A stretch of 64,000 bases of DNA, from positions 8,111,584 to 8,175,583 of the forward strand of contig NC_009142.1 in assembly GCF_000062885.1 (NCBI RefSeq), given 5' to 3'. This document shows, one piece after another, positions 35,050 to 42,923 of this stretch. The position numbers were made by a program, and so were the translations under genes. The DNA comes from Saccharopolyspora erythraea NRRL 2338 (GTDB lineage Bacteria; Actinomycetota; Actinomycetes; Mycobacteriales; Pseudonocardiaceae). Each line of letters opens with the position of its first letter. Positions within the stretch are counted from its first letter, which is position 1. Under the pieces are notes generated by a model, which ran no database searches, was not told where the DNA came from, and saw only the letters and a program-made list of their open reading frames with translations.

Positions 35050-35994
35050 TTACGCGCCAGTGGCGCGGTGGACCCGGTCGGCCATCGCGCGCAGGTACTC
35101 GAGCAGTTCCGGCGGTTCGTGCACCTCGAACTCGCAGCCGAGCATCGTCAGCCGGAACGCCAGCCACTCCAGCGTGTCGGCGTTGCTGCGCAGCAGGCAG
35201 GAGTTCTCGTCGATCGCGGTCACGTCACCGAAGTAACCGCCGAACTGCTCGGCGGGCGCGTGCAGCGTCACCACGGCGTGGTAGGTCTCCGCGAGGCTGC
35301 GCAGCTTGTTCTTCACGTACGCGGCGGCGTCCTCGGCGGGCAGCTCGCGCGGGGCGGTCCGGGCGCCGGTCGCCAGCGGCCGTTCGATGCGGTCGACGCG
35401 GAAGATCCGCCAGTCGTCCCGGCCGTTGTCGTAGGCGACCAGGTACCAGCGGTGGCCGTAGGACACCAGGCGGTGCGGCTCCACCAGGCGGCTGCTCTCG
35501 GTGCCGTCACCGGTCCGGTAGGCGAAGCGCAGCTTCTCGTGGTTGGCGATCGTCGCGGCCAGCACGGCCAGGCCGTCCGGCTCGACGGTCGGCCCGTACC
35601 CCGGCACCCGCAGCGTCGCCTTGTTCAGCGCGCTCACCCGGTAGCGCAGCCTCGACGGAAGCACCTGCTCCAGCTTTGCCAGCGCCCGCACGGACGCCTC
35701 CTCGATCCCGGCGACGGCCTGCCCGGCCGCGGTGCGCAGCCCGACCGCGATGGCCACCGCCTCCTCGTCGTCGAGCAGCAGCGGCGGCATGGCCGAGCCC
35801 GCGACCAGGCGGTATCCGCCCGCCGCGCCCATCGTCGCCTCCACCGGGTAGCCGAGGTCGCGCAGCCGGTCGACGTCGCGGCGGATCGTGCGCGGGCTGA
35901 CCCCGAGGCGCTCGGCGAGCTCGCTGCCCGGCCACTCGCGCGGGGTCTGCAGGAGTGACAGCAGGCTCAGGAGACGTCCGGGCGTGTCGGTCAT
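35050..35994 (-). CDS. WYL-domain transcriptional regulator (YafY family)
   Basis: A 314-residue protein starting MTDTPGRLLSLLSLLQTPRE; ATG codons at 36006 and 36015 are also in frame. The N-terminal DeoR-like HTH reads ELAERLGVSPRTIRRDVDRL. The WYL domain is centred on VSYGHRWYLVAYDNGRDDWR with the H-x-W-Y-L-V core, and a C-terminal WCX-type domain follows (TLEWLAFRLTMLGCEFEVHE). WYL proteins sense nucleic acid or nucleotide ligands and control diverse genes. The adjacent GlxA-type regulator and quinone oxidoreductase are possible but unproven targets. Confidence 0.9.
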   Translation of the reverse strand: MTDTPGRLLSLLSLLQTPREWPGSELAERLGVSPRTIRRDVDRLRDLGYPVEATMGAAGGYRLVAGSAMPPLLLDDEEAVAIAVGLRTAAGQAVAGIEEASVRALAKLEQVLPSRLRYRVSALNKATLRVPGYGPTVEPDGLAVLAATIANHEKLRFAYRTGDGTESSRLVEPHRLVSYGHRWYLVAYDNGRDDWRIFRVDRIERPLATGARTAPRELPAEDAAAYVKNKLRSLAETYHAVVTLHAPAEQFGGYFGDVTAIDENSCLLRSNADTLEWLAFRLTMLGCEFEVHEPPELLEYLRAMADRVHRATGA

Positions 35995-36047
35995 GCGGTC
36001 GAGCATGCCAGGCATCTGGGCCGGGAACCGTCCTACATCGGCAAGCG

Positions 36048-36986
36048 TCAGCGGGTGGCGCGGAAGGTACGGCGGTAGGCCAGCGGTGAGACGCCGATGG
36101 CGGCGTGCATGTGCTGGCGCAGCGAGGTTGCGGTGGCGAAGCCGACCTGCTCGGCGACCTGGTCGATCCCGAGGTCGCTGGACTCGAGCAGGTGGCGGGC
36201 CTTGGACACGCGCTGCTGGATCAGCCACCGGCCGGGGCTGACGCCCACCTCGTCGCGGAAGCGGCGGGCGAACGTGCGCATGCTCATCCGCGCGTGCGCG
36301 GCGAGGTCGGCCAGCGCCAGCGGCGAGTGCAGGCGTTCCAGCGCCCACTGGCGGGTCGCCGCCGTGCCGGCGCCGGAGGGCTCGGGCACCGGCTGCTCGA
36401 TGTACTGCGCCTGACCGCCGTCGCGCCACGGCGGCACCACGCAGACCCGCGCCACCCAGTTGGCCACCTCGCTGCCGTGGTCGCTGCGCACGACGTGCAG
36501 GCAGACGTCCACACCGGACGCGGCGCCCGCGGAGGTCAGCACGTCGCCGTCGTCGATGAACAGCACGTCCGGATCGAGCGCCACCCGCGGGAACAGTCTC
36601 CGGAAGCGGTCGGCCAGCGCCCAGTGCGTCGTCGCCGGGCGGCCGTCGAGCAGCCCGGCCGCGGCGAGGACGAACGCGCCGGTGCAGATCGACACGATGC
36701 GCGTGCCGGGGCGGACGAGAGCGAGCGCGCCGGACAGCGGATCACTCAGCTCACCGTTGGCCAAAGCCATGTCGAACGGCGGGATCACGACGGTGTCGGC
36801 GGTGCCCAGGACCTCGGGGCCGTGCCGGACCGCGATGTCGAAGTCCGCGTCGCTGCGCACCGGCCGCCCGTCGACGGTGCAGGTGAGCACGTCGTAGCGG
36901 CCGTCGGCGGCCCCGAAGATCCGCTTCGGGATGCCGAGCTCGAACGGGTACACGCCCTCCAGCGCGAGGACGACCACTCGATGCAT
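36048..36986 (-). CDS. GlxA-type AraC-family regulator
   Basis: A 312-residue regulator. Residues 1-170 are a DJ-1/PfpI-like amidotransferase domain with VSICTGAFVLAAAGLLDGRPATTHW (split pattern: cysteine in the nucleophile elbow ICTGA, then ATTHW). Residues about 210-310 are an AraC HTH pair (LADLAAHARMSMRTFARRFR, VGVSPGRWLIQQRVSKARHL, VAEQVGFATATSLRQHM). It is divergent from the quinone oxidoreductase gene 71 bp away, which it may control. Confidence 0.92.
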   Translation of the reverse strand: MHRVVVLALEGVYPFELGIPKRIFGAADGRYDVLTCTVDGRPVRSDADFDIAVRHGPEVLGTADTVVIPPFDMALANGELSDPLSGALALVRPGTRIVSICTGAFVLAAAGLLDGRPATTHWALADRFRRLFPRVALDPDVLFIDDGDVLTSAGAASGVDVCLHVVRSDHGSEVANWVARVCVVPPWRDGGQAQYIEQPVPEPSGAGTAATRQWALERLHSPLALADLAAHARMSMRTFARRFRDEVGVSPGRWLIQQRVSKARHLLESSDLGIDQVAEQVGFATATSLRQHMHAAIGVSPLAYRRTFRATR

Positions 36987-37057
36987 GGCACGATCCTATC
37001 GAACAATGACCTTCCTGCCAGTTTTCGCACCCACCGGTAGCCGGGCAGCCTGGGGCC

Positions 37058-38011
37058 ATGAGCACAACGATGCGGGCGATCAGCCAGGACACCCTCGGCG
37101 GTCCCGAGGTCCTGAAGGAAGTGGAGCTCCCGCGGCCCGAACCGGGGCCCAGCGAGGTGCTGGTGCGGGTGCACGCGGCGGGCCTGAACCCGACCGACTG
37201 GAAGCACCGCGCCCACAAGCTGTTCCTCGGGCCGCCGCCGTTCGTCCTCGGCTGGGACGTCTCCGGCGTGGTCGAGGAGACCGGCACCGGCGTCACGCTC
37301 TTCAAGCCGGGCGACGAGGTGTTCGGCATGCTGCCCTACCCGCACGGCGTCGGCTCCCACGCCGAGTACGTCACCGGGCCGGCGCGCGCGTTCGCGCGCA
37401 AGCCGTCGCAGCTCGACCACGTGCAGGCGGCGGCGGTGCCGCTCGCGGCGCTGACCGCCTGGCAGGCCCTGGTCGACACCGCGCGGGTGCAGCCCGGCCA
37501 GCGGGTACTCGTCCACGCCGCCGCGGGCGGTGTCGGGCACATGGCGGTGCAGATCGCCAAGGCCCGCGGCGCGCACGTCATCGGCACGGCCAGCGAGGGC
37601 AAGCACGAGTTCCTGCGCGCCATCGGCGCCGACGAGCTGGTCGACTACCGCGAGGCCGACTTCGCCGACGTCGTCCGGGACGTCGACGTCGTGCTCGACA
37701 CCATCGCGGGCGACACCCGCACCCGGTCGCTGCGCACCCTGCGTCCCGGCGGCCTGCTGGTCTCGATCCTCCCGTACGGGAAGGACGAACTCGACGCCGA
37801 AGCGCAACGGCTCGGGGTCCGCGCCGAACTGCTGCTCGTCGAGGCCGACCACGCCGGGATGAACGCGATCGCCGACCTGGTCGAGCAGGGCGCGCTGCGT
37901 CCCAGGGTCGAGGCGACGTTCACCATGCCCGAGATCCGCAAGGCGCACGAAGCCGGAGAAACCGGTCGCACGACCGGGAAACTGGTACTCGTGGTCCGCG
38001 ACGACGTATAG
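37058..38011 (+). CDS. NADP-dependent quinone oxidoreductase (MDR family)
   Basis: A 317-residue medium-chain dehydrogenase/reductase starting MSTTMRAISQDTLGGPEVL. It has the GroES-like fold (NPTDWKHRAHKL, GWDVSGVVEETG) and the Rossmann motif VLVHAAAGGVGHMAVQIAKA that binds NADP. Structural and catalytic zinc ligands are absent, as in zinc-independent quinone reductases. It probably reduces quinones or enones. It is divergent from the GlxA-type regulator, a pairing that suggests regulation by it. Confidence 0.92.
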   Translation: MSTTMRAISQDTLGGPEVLKEVELPRPEPGPSEVLVRVHAAGLNPTDWKHRAHKLFLGPPPFVLGWDVSGVVEETGTGVTLFKPGDEVFGMLPYPHGVGSHAEYVTGPARAFARKPSQLDHVQAAAVPLAALTAWQALVDTARVQPGQRVLVHAAAGGVGHMAVQIAKARGAHVIGTASEGKHEFLRAIGADELVDYREADFADVVRDVDVVLDTIAGDTRTRSLRTLRPGGLLVSILPYGKDELDAEAQRLGVRAELLLVEADHAGMNAIADLVEQGALRPRVEATFTMPEIRKAHEAGETGRTTGKLVLVVRDDV

Positions 38012-38022
38012 CGTTGTCGCCC

Positions 38023-38670
38023 GTGACCGAACCCTCGCACCTGACCATCACCAGGGCGGCTTACGACGCCATCGCCGTCGACTACGCCCAGCACTTCCGG
38101 GCCGAGCCGAGCAACGCGTTCGGCCGGGCGATGCTCGGGGCGTTCGCCGAGCTGGTGCGGGGTTCGGGTCCGGTCGCCGACCTCGGTTGCGGGCCCGGCA
38201 ACGTCACGGCCCACCTGCACTCGCTCGGGCTCGACGTCTTCGGCGTCGACCTGTCGCCCAAGACCGTCGAGAACGCGCGGCGGCTGCACCCGGACCTGCG
38301 GTTCGACGTGGGGTCGATGACCGAGCTGGCGCTGGCCGACGGCGCACTCGGCGGCATCGTCGCCTGGTACTCGGTCATCCACACCCCGCAGGAGCTGCTG
38401 CCGGAGTTGTTCGCCGAGTTCCACCGGCTGCTGGCGCCGGGCGGCCACGTGCTGCTCGCGTTCCAGGTCGGCGACCAGCCGTTGCACCTGGCCGAGGCGT
38501 GGGGTCACCGGATCGGCCTGGACTTCCGGCGGTTGTCCCCCGACCACATCACCGAACTGCTCGAACAGGCCGGATTCGCGGTGGCGGCCCGGCTGGTGCG
38601 CGAGCCCGACCCCGCCGAGGCGCCCGCCGAGCCGGTGCCGCAGGCGCACCTGCTGGCCCGGCGGTCGTAG
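38023..38670 (+). CDS. Class I SAM-dependent methyltransferase
   Basis: A 215-residue methyltransferase with GTG start at 38023, 11 bp after the oxidoreductase gene. Motif I is VADLGCGPGNVTAHLHSLG, acidic motif II FGVDLSPKTVENAR, and VAWYSVIHTPQELLPE fits motif IV. The C-terminal FRRLSPDHITELLEQAGF is typical of small-molecule methyltransferases. The substrate cannot be deduced. It is probably co-transcribed with the upstream oxidoreductase. Confidence 0.9.
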   Translation: MTEPSHLTITRAAYDAIAVDYAQHFRAEPSNAFGRAMLGAFAELVRGSGPVADLGCGPGNVTAHLHSLGLDVFGVDLSPKTVENARRLHPDLRFDVGSMTELALADGALGGIVAWYSVIHTPQELLPELFAEFHRLLAPGGHVLLAFQVGDQPLHLAEAWGHRIGLDFRRLSPDHITELLEQAGFAVAARLVREPDPAEAPAEPVPQAHLLARRS

Positions 38671-38693
38671 CGGGTCGGCCTGCCGGAGCGCCG

Positions 38694-39296
38694 CTACCGC
38701 AGGCGTCGTGCTCGCAGGACGATGTCGTTGGTGTGCTGCGTGCCCGCGGGTGCCGGAGCGGTTCGTGGACGGGTTTCGTCGACCAGGACGGTCCAGCTGT
38801 CGTCGAGGAGCTCGGCGATGTCGTCGGGCTGGTAGTAGTCGCCGGGGTCGAAGCCGTGCTCGTTGTCCGGGGGCACGTCGGCCGGGTCGTGGCTGGCGAA
38901 GAGGAGGGTGCCGCCGGGTGCGACGGCGGCCAGCAGGCCGCGGAGCGCGATGTGGTCCGGCTCGTGCCGGAGCGGGAAGTACTGCACGGACACCAGGTCG
39001 AACGCGTCGGCCGGTGGTGGCGTGGTGGTCAGATCGCCGTGCGTCCACGCCACGCGACCGGTGACGTCCGTACCGGCCGCGGCAGCGCGTCGCAGGGCGA
39101 CGCGGGACACGTCGACCGCGGTGACCTGCCAGCCGCGCCGGGCCAGCCACAACGCGTCGGCGCCTTCACCGCAGCCCACGTCGAGCGCCTGCCCCGGCGG
39201 CGTGCCGGCGATCTCGGTGACGAGCACCCCGTTGGGGTTGCCGCTGAAGAGCTGGTCGCGGCCGCTGTACAGGTCGTCCCAGAACTGTGCGTCCAT
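38694..39296 (-). CDS. Class I SAM-dependent methyltransferase
   Basis: A 200-residue methyltransferase starting MDAQFWDDLYSGRDQLFSGN, with AAGGA five bases before the ATG. The GNPNGVLVTEI and LDVGCGEGADALWLARRGW (motif I) segments match the tellurite-resistance-like/thiopurine-type methyltransferases common in actinobacteria. It lies 18 bp after the remnant FAD oxidoreductase gene. In related genomes this methyltransferase, an FAD oxidoreductase and a divergent XRE-cupin regulator form a unit (recalled association), so it probably acts with an oxidoreductase that is broken here. Confidence 0.9.
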   Translation of the reverse strand: MDAQFWDDLYSGRDQLFSGNPNGVLVTEIAGTPPGQALDVGCGEGADALWLARRGWQVTAVDVSRVALRRAAAAGTDVTGRVAWTHGDLTTTPPPADAFDLVSVQYFPLRHEPDHIALRGLLAAVAPGGTLLFASHDPADVPPDNEHGFDPGDYYQPDDIAELLDDSWTVLVDETRPRTAPAPAGTQHTNDIVLRARRLR

Positions 39297-39314
39297 TTGT
39301 CCTTACCTCGCTGG

Positions 39315-39629
39315 TCAGTTGTTGTTGAGCAGGCCGTGGCGCCGGTCGCCGACGACCTGTGGGCAGATGCGGGCTTCCGACTCCGGTGAGAAGGGATCGC
39401 GCCGGGTCTCAACGGCGCGGCGGGTGTCCTCGGCGATCAGGTCGGCGTTGATCGCACTCGCCGCCGCGGAGCCGGACGCGGCTGCCGCGAGGACGTTCGC
39501 GGCGGGATCGGCGAGGTCGCCCGCGACCCGCACTCCAGCGCCCGGAGCGGGATCAGCTCGCCGGTGCACAGCCGGCCCACCACCGACGATCACCACGTCA
39601 TACCGGCTGTTCCGGGACTCCTGGGTCAT
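39315..39629 (-). pseudogene. FAD-dependent oxidoreductase with in-frame internal deletion
   Basis: The 104-codon frame starts at an ATG with GGAGG eight bases upstream and begins MTQESRNSRYDVVIVGGGPA, the FAD-binding GxGxxG start of thioredoxin-reductase-like enzymes. After about 20 residues it jumps to GVRVAGDLADPAANVLAAA and SAINADLIAEDTRRAVE, the C-terminal FAD-binding region of the same family. The intact enzyme is about 310 residues, so roughly 200 middle residues, including the NADPH domain and redox region, are missing without loss of frame. The product cannot be a functional reductase. Confidence 0.82.
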
Positions 39630-39674
39630 CGCGACCACCTCCGGCACCAACCTGCCCCCGCCGAGGGTGAACCG

Positions 39675-39700
39675 GCAAAGTTCTTTGCTGGAAGTGCAAA
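39675..39700. promoter_or_regulatory. Three GCAAA half-sites in divergent promoter
   Basis: GCAAAG-TT-CTTTGC (39675-39688) is a perfect inverted repeat, and a third GCAAA lies at 39696-39700. The cluster sits between the FAD oxidoreductase remnant and the XRE-cupin regulator, 20-45 bp before the regulator start, fitting an autoregulatory operator. Confidence 0.5.
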
Positions 39701-39720
39701 ACGTTCGGCACAGTGGAGGT

Positions 39721-40305
39721 ATGAGCGACGAGTTCGACACCGTGCTCAGCGCCGTCGGCCCGCGACTCCGTGCGCTCCGCCGCCGCAGCGGCGCGACCCT
39801 GACCGCCCTGTCGGAGACCACCGGCATTCCGGTCAGCACGCTTTCCCGGCTGGAGTCCGGGCACCGCAAACCGGGCCTGGAACTGCTGCTGCCGCTGGCG
39901 AATGCGTACCAGGTGCCGCTCGACGAACTCGTCGGCGCACCGGCCAGCGGCGATCCCCGGGTGCATCCCCGTCCGATCACCCGCAACGGCATGACCGTGA
40001 TCCCGCTGACCCGCAAACCCGGTGGTTTGCAGGCGTTCAAGCAGATCCTCCCGGCCGGACCCACCGACGTCGAACCCGATCCCCGCTCGCACGAGGGCTA
40101 TCACTGGCTGTACGTCCTCAACGGGCGGCTGCGCCTGGTGCTCGGCGACCAGGACCTGGTCCTGACCGCCGGCGAGGTCGCCGAGTTCGACACCCACCTC
40201 CCGCACTGGTTCGGCAACGCCGGCACCCAGCCGGTCGAGTACCTGAGCATCCTCGGGCCGCAGGGCGAGCGCTTCCACATCAGAGCCCGCCCCCGACGCG
40301 CCTGA
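39721..40305 (+). CDS. XRE-family regulator with C-terminal cupin
   Basis: A 194-residue regulator. The XRE HTH covers about residues 12-68 (RLRALRRRSGATLTALSETT, IPVSTLSRLESGHRKPGLEL). The cupin sensor covers about 95-190, with HEGYHWLYVLNGRLRLVLGD and the FDTHLPHWFGNAG motif 2 holding histidines. A GGAGG directly abuts the ATG, so initiation may be leaderless. It is divergent from the FAD oxidoreductase remnant/methyltransferase unit, which it presumably regulates; the half-site cluster lies between them. Confidence 0.92.
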   Translation: MSDEFDTVLSAVGPRLRALRRRSGATLTALSETTGIPVSTLSRLESGHRKPGLELLLPLANAYQVPLDELVGAPASGDPRVHPRPITRNGMTVIPLTRKPGGLQAFKQILPAGPTDVEPDPRSHEGYHWLYVLNGRLRLVLGDQDLVLTAGEVAEFDTHLPHWFGNAGTQPVEYLSILGPQGERFHIRARPRRA

Positions 40306-40375
40306 CCGATGCACCTTTCCCGCCGGGACAGCAAAATCGGTCGCATCGGCGTTCGGCGCGTACTACACAGGGCGG

Positions 40376-41377
40376 ATGGCCGATCCCCACCCGCTTCGTC
40401 CCATCACCGACGACGAGTTCGAAGCCTGGGCTCGGATGATCGCCGACACCTACGGCATGGACCGCTCCGACGCGGAGATCGTCAACCAGCGCGCGGCCAC
40501 CGACCTGGATCGCACCATCGCCGCGTTCGACCAGGAAGTCCCTGTTGGAGGCGTTTCCCTCTATCCCCGGGTCCTGACCGTCCCCGGCGCACTCGTGCCC
40601 GTCGCGGGCGTCGCCTCGGTCGGCGTGGCTCCGACGCACCGGCGCCGTGGAATCCTCACCGCGATGATGCGTCGGCAGCTCGCCGACCTGCACGAGCAGG
40701 GCCGTGAACCGGTTGCCGTGCTACGTCCTTCCGAAGCCGCGATCTACGGTCGCTACGGCTACGGCCCCGCCACGCAGGGGAACCGAATCCGTTGCGAGAA
40801 GCGCTCCATGTCCTTCCGCCCCGGCACGGGCTTCGGCGAGGGAACGGTCCGGCTGGTCGATCGTGCTCAGGCACGCCCGTTGATCGAGAAGGTCTACGAC
40901 CAGGTCAGAGCGTCCTCGGTCGGTTGGCCGGACCGAGCCGACTGCCATTGGAACGTGCGTCTCTTCGACGAGGCATACGCACGCGGCGGCACGACCTCGC
41001 TGCGATTCGCCCTGCACCAGGAACCGGACGGTCAGGCCACCGGCTATGTCTGCTACCGGCACAAAGGCGGACAGGACGCGCTGGGCAACGACAGCAGCGC
41101 GGTTCTGGTCGAGGAGCTGGCAGCGGTCTCGCGTTCCGCCTACGCCGCGCTGTGGCGCTTCCTCGCCGGTATCGACCTGGTGCGGTGGATCGAATACGAG
41201 GGCGCCGTGGACGAACCGTTGCCGCACATGCTGGCGGACCAGGTCCGGCGGGAGCCGGGTGAGGCTGCCGAAACTGGGGAGAAGATCCAGCCACTCGTCC
41301 CGGGTGCAGGACCACTCCCAGTCGAAGCTCCACTGCTCGGGTGCGCTGAACGCGCCTGCCCGCCTGAGCTGACGTAG
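40376..41377 (+). pseudogene. Eis-like GNAT acetyltransferase, C-terminally truncated
   Basis: Residues 1-288 match the Eis-type tandem-GNAT family: VAGVASVGVAPTHRRRGIL (acetyl-CoA loop), LRPSEAAIYGRYGYGPAT, and RWIEYEGAVDEPLPHMLAD. The family continues for about 120 residues into a sterol-carrier-like domain with the catalytic C-terminal carboxylate. Here the homology stops near 41238 and the frame runs on through antisense methyltransferase and metallo-beta-lactamase fragments (46 unrelated residues) to a stop at 41377. The first two domains might fold, but the missing terminus makes acetylation activity unlikely. Confidence 0.78.
41240..41370 (-). pseudogene. Methyltransferase C-terminal fragment
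   Basis: The minus-strand frame reads LRRAGAFSAPEQW, FDWEWSCTRDEWLDLLPSFG and LTRLPPDLV with no start or stop of its own. FDWE-x-x-x-TRDEWLD-x-L-P is characteristic of the C-terminal part of a large class I methyltransferase family in actinobacteria (recognised from memory). Only about 44 codons remain, joined to the Eis fragment at about 41238 and to the metallo-beta-lactamase fragment at about 41370. Confidence 0.6.
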
Positions 41378-41820
41378 ACCGTGGGCAGATCCTCGGCGGT
41401 CAGGACGAAGCCGACGACCTCCCCGGTGATCGCTTCGACCTCCTCGCGCGGTCCGGGGCCGTGGAGGGCGGGCACGCCGGTGACGGTGAGCGTGCCGCCG
41501 TCGGGGCGGTCCAGCTCGATCGACTCCCAGTCGGCCAGTCCCCTGGCCCGCTCGCCCAGGCGGCGCCCGCCGCCGGGCGTGGTGAGGGTGAGCGGGACGT
41601 CGGCGAGCAGCGCGCGTCCGGAGTGGTCGAGGTTGTCGGCGTGCTCGTCGTGGGAAAGCAGGACCACGTCGACACGGCCCAGGTCGGCGGGGGTGCCGTC
41701 GGCAGGGGCGGTCTTGGTCAGGACGGCGCCGCTGGGCGTCGGGTAGTCGCCGGGGGCGTCGAAGGTCGGGTCGGTCAGGAACCGCAGGCCGCCGTACTCG
41801 AAGAGGGCGGTCGGGCCGCC
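41368..41820 (-). pseudogene. Metallo-beta-lactamase-fold protein fragment
   Basis: The frame reads GGPTALFEYGGLRFLTDPTF, VDVVLLSHDEHADNLDHSG and VTGVPALHGPGPREEVEAIT, the UlaG/metal-dependent hydrolase pattern with the H-D-E-H-x-D zinc motif. It then reads LPTVYVS and ends. Both ends are cut: homology begins at GGPTALFEYGG without a start codon and stops before the second metal-binding half. The flanks are unrelated gene fragments, so the enzyme is dead. Confidence 0.75.
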
Positions 41821-42279
41821 GAACAGTGGCTCGTCGACCGCGGCCTCGCTCCCGTCGACACCGGCATGATGGAGATGTGCGCCACCCTGTTGCGCTCCCT
41901 GCGCGAGCAGGTCCGGGCCCTCCTCGCCGCCCACACCGCCGGCCGGCCCGCCCCCGACGGGGCGCTGGCCGCCGTCAACGACGCGCTCACCCGCGCCCCC
42001 GCGGCCTCCCTGCTCCGCTGGGACCCGGCCCGCGGCCTCTACCGCGAGACCGCCCACCCCACCACGCAGATCGTCGAGCACGCCCTGGCCGTGCTCGCCG
42101 CCGACACCGCGGACCTGCTCACGAGCCCCGACGCCGAACGCCTCACCGCCTGCGCCTCCACCCCCTGCAGCCGCTACCTGCTGCGCACCGGACGCCGCCA
42201 CTGGTGCTCCACTCGCTGCGGTGACCGCGCCCGCGCCGCCCGCGCCTACGCCCGCCGCACCCAGGCCACAACGAGCTGA
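41821..42279 (+). pseudogene. CGNR zinc-finger protein, N-terminally truncated
   Basis: From 41821 the frame reads EQWLVDRGLAPVDTGMMEMC, LLRSLREQVRALLAAHTAG and ends with the CGNR-type zinc finger LTACASTPCSRYLLRTGRR plus HWCSTRCGDRARAARAYARR. CGNR proteins are about 190 residues with an N-terminal ABATE domain; here the first 50 or so residues are replaced by the metallo-beta-lactamase fragment. Translation could still start at ATG 41866 (137 codons), keeping the zinc finger. These proteins are presumed stress-linked regulators. Confidence 0.7.
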
Positions 42280-42398
42280 ACGGACAGCCGAAACCCGGCA
42301 GCCGTTCTGCAGGTCTCGAATTCGTGGCACTTCTTCGCGAGTTGTGGCCGTGCGACTGGTCGGCTGTGCCTGCGTCCGTGCTGATCTAATGTGCCGCC

Positions 42399-42887
42399 AT
42401 GGCGCTCAACCTCCGGCCGCTCGCGCTCGACGACGTCGCTGCCGTGCACGACTGGGCCCGCTTGCCGGAGTCGTGCCGCTTCCAGGCGTGGGGACCCAAC
42501 ACTTACGACCAGACGCGGGCATATGTGCGGGCCGCGGTCGCGGCACCTCCGAACCGGCTGGTGTTCGGGGTCCTCGTCGACGGCGACGTTGTGGGCACTG
42601 CCGAACTGAAGCTGCACGGCCCGAGCACCGGCGAGATCGCGTACGCGGTGCATCCACGGCTGTGGGGCAAGGGCATAGCTACGGCTGCGGCGCGAGAGCT
42701 GTTGCGCATGGGCTTCGGCGAGCACGGGCGGCACCGCATGTTCGGCACCTGCGACCCGCGCAACCTCGCCTCGGCGGCGGTGTTGCGCAAGATCGGCATG
42801 CGGTACGAGGGCCGGATGCGGGGTACGGCGTACGTTCGCGATGGCTGGCGCGATTCGGACCTGTACGCGATCCTCGCCGACGACTGA
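42399..42887 (+). CDS. GNAT acetyltransferase (RimJ/RimL-like)
   Basis: A 162-residue acetyltransferase starting MALNLRPLALDDVAAVHDWA. Core motifs are ELKLHGPSTGEIAYAVHPRLW, GKGIATAAARELLRMGFGEH (acetyl-CoA pyrophosphate loop) and GTCDPRNLASAAVLRKIGM, the N-x-x-S-x-x-x-x-x-K-x-G-F/M pattern of RimJ/RimL-type enzymes. The substrate may be a protein N-terminus or a small amine. It is convergent with dnaB, 36 bp away. Confidence 0.9.
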   Translation: MALNLRPLALDDVAAVHDWARLPESCRFQAWGPNTYDQTRAYVRAAVAAPPNRLVFGVLVDGDVVGTAELKLHGPSTGEIAYAVHPRLWGKGIATAAARELLRMGFGEHGRHRMFGTCDPRNLASAAVLRKIGMRYEGRMRGTAYVRDGWRDSDLYAILADD

Positions 42888-42923
42888 TCCCCGGCTGCAC
42901 CGATCCCCCGGCAGCGCCCGACG

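Noticed and set aside
40376-42279. Insertion sequence as the cause of the gene mosaic
   Set aside because: No transposase-like frame, terminal inverted repeats or target duplications can be seen at the junctions.
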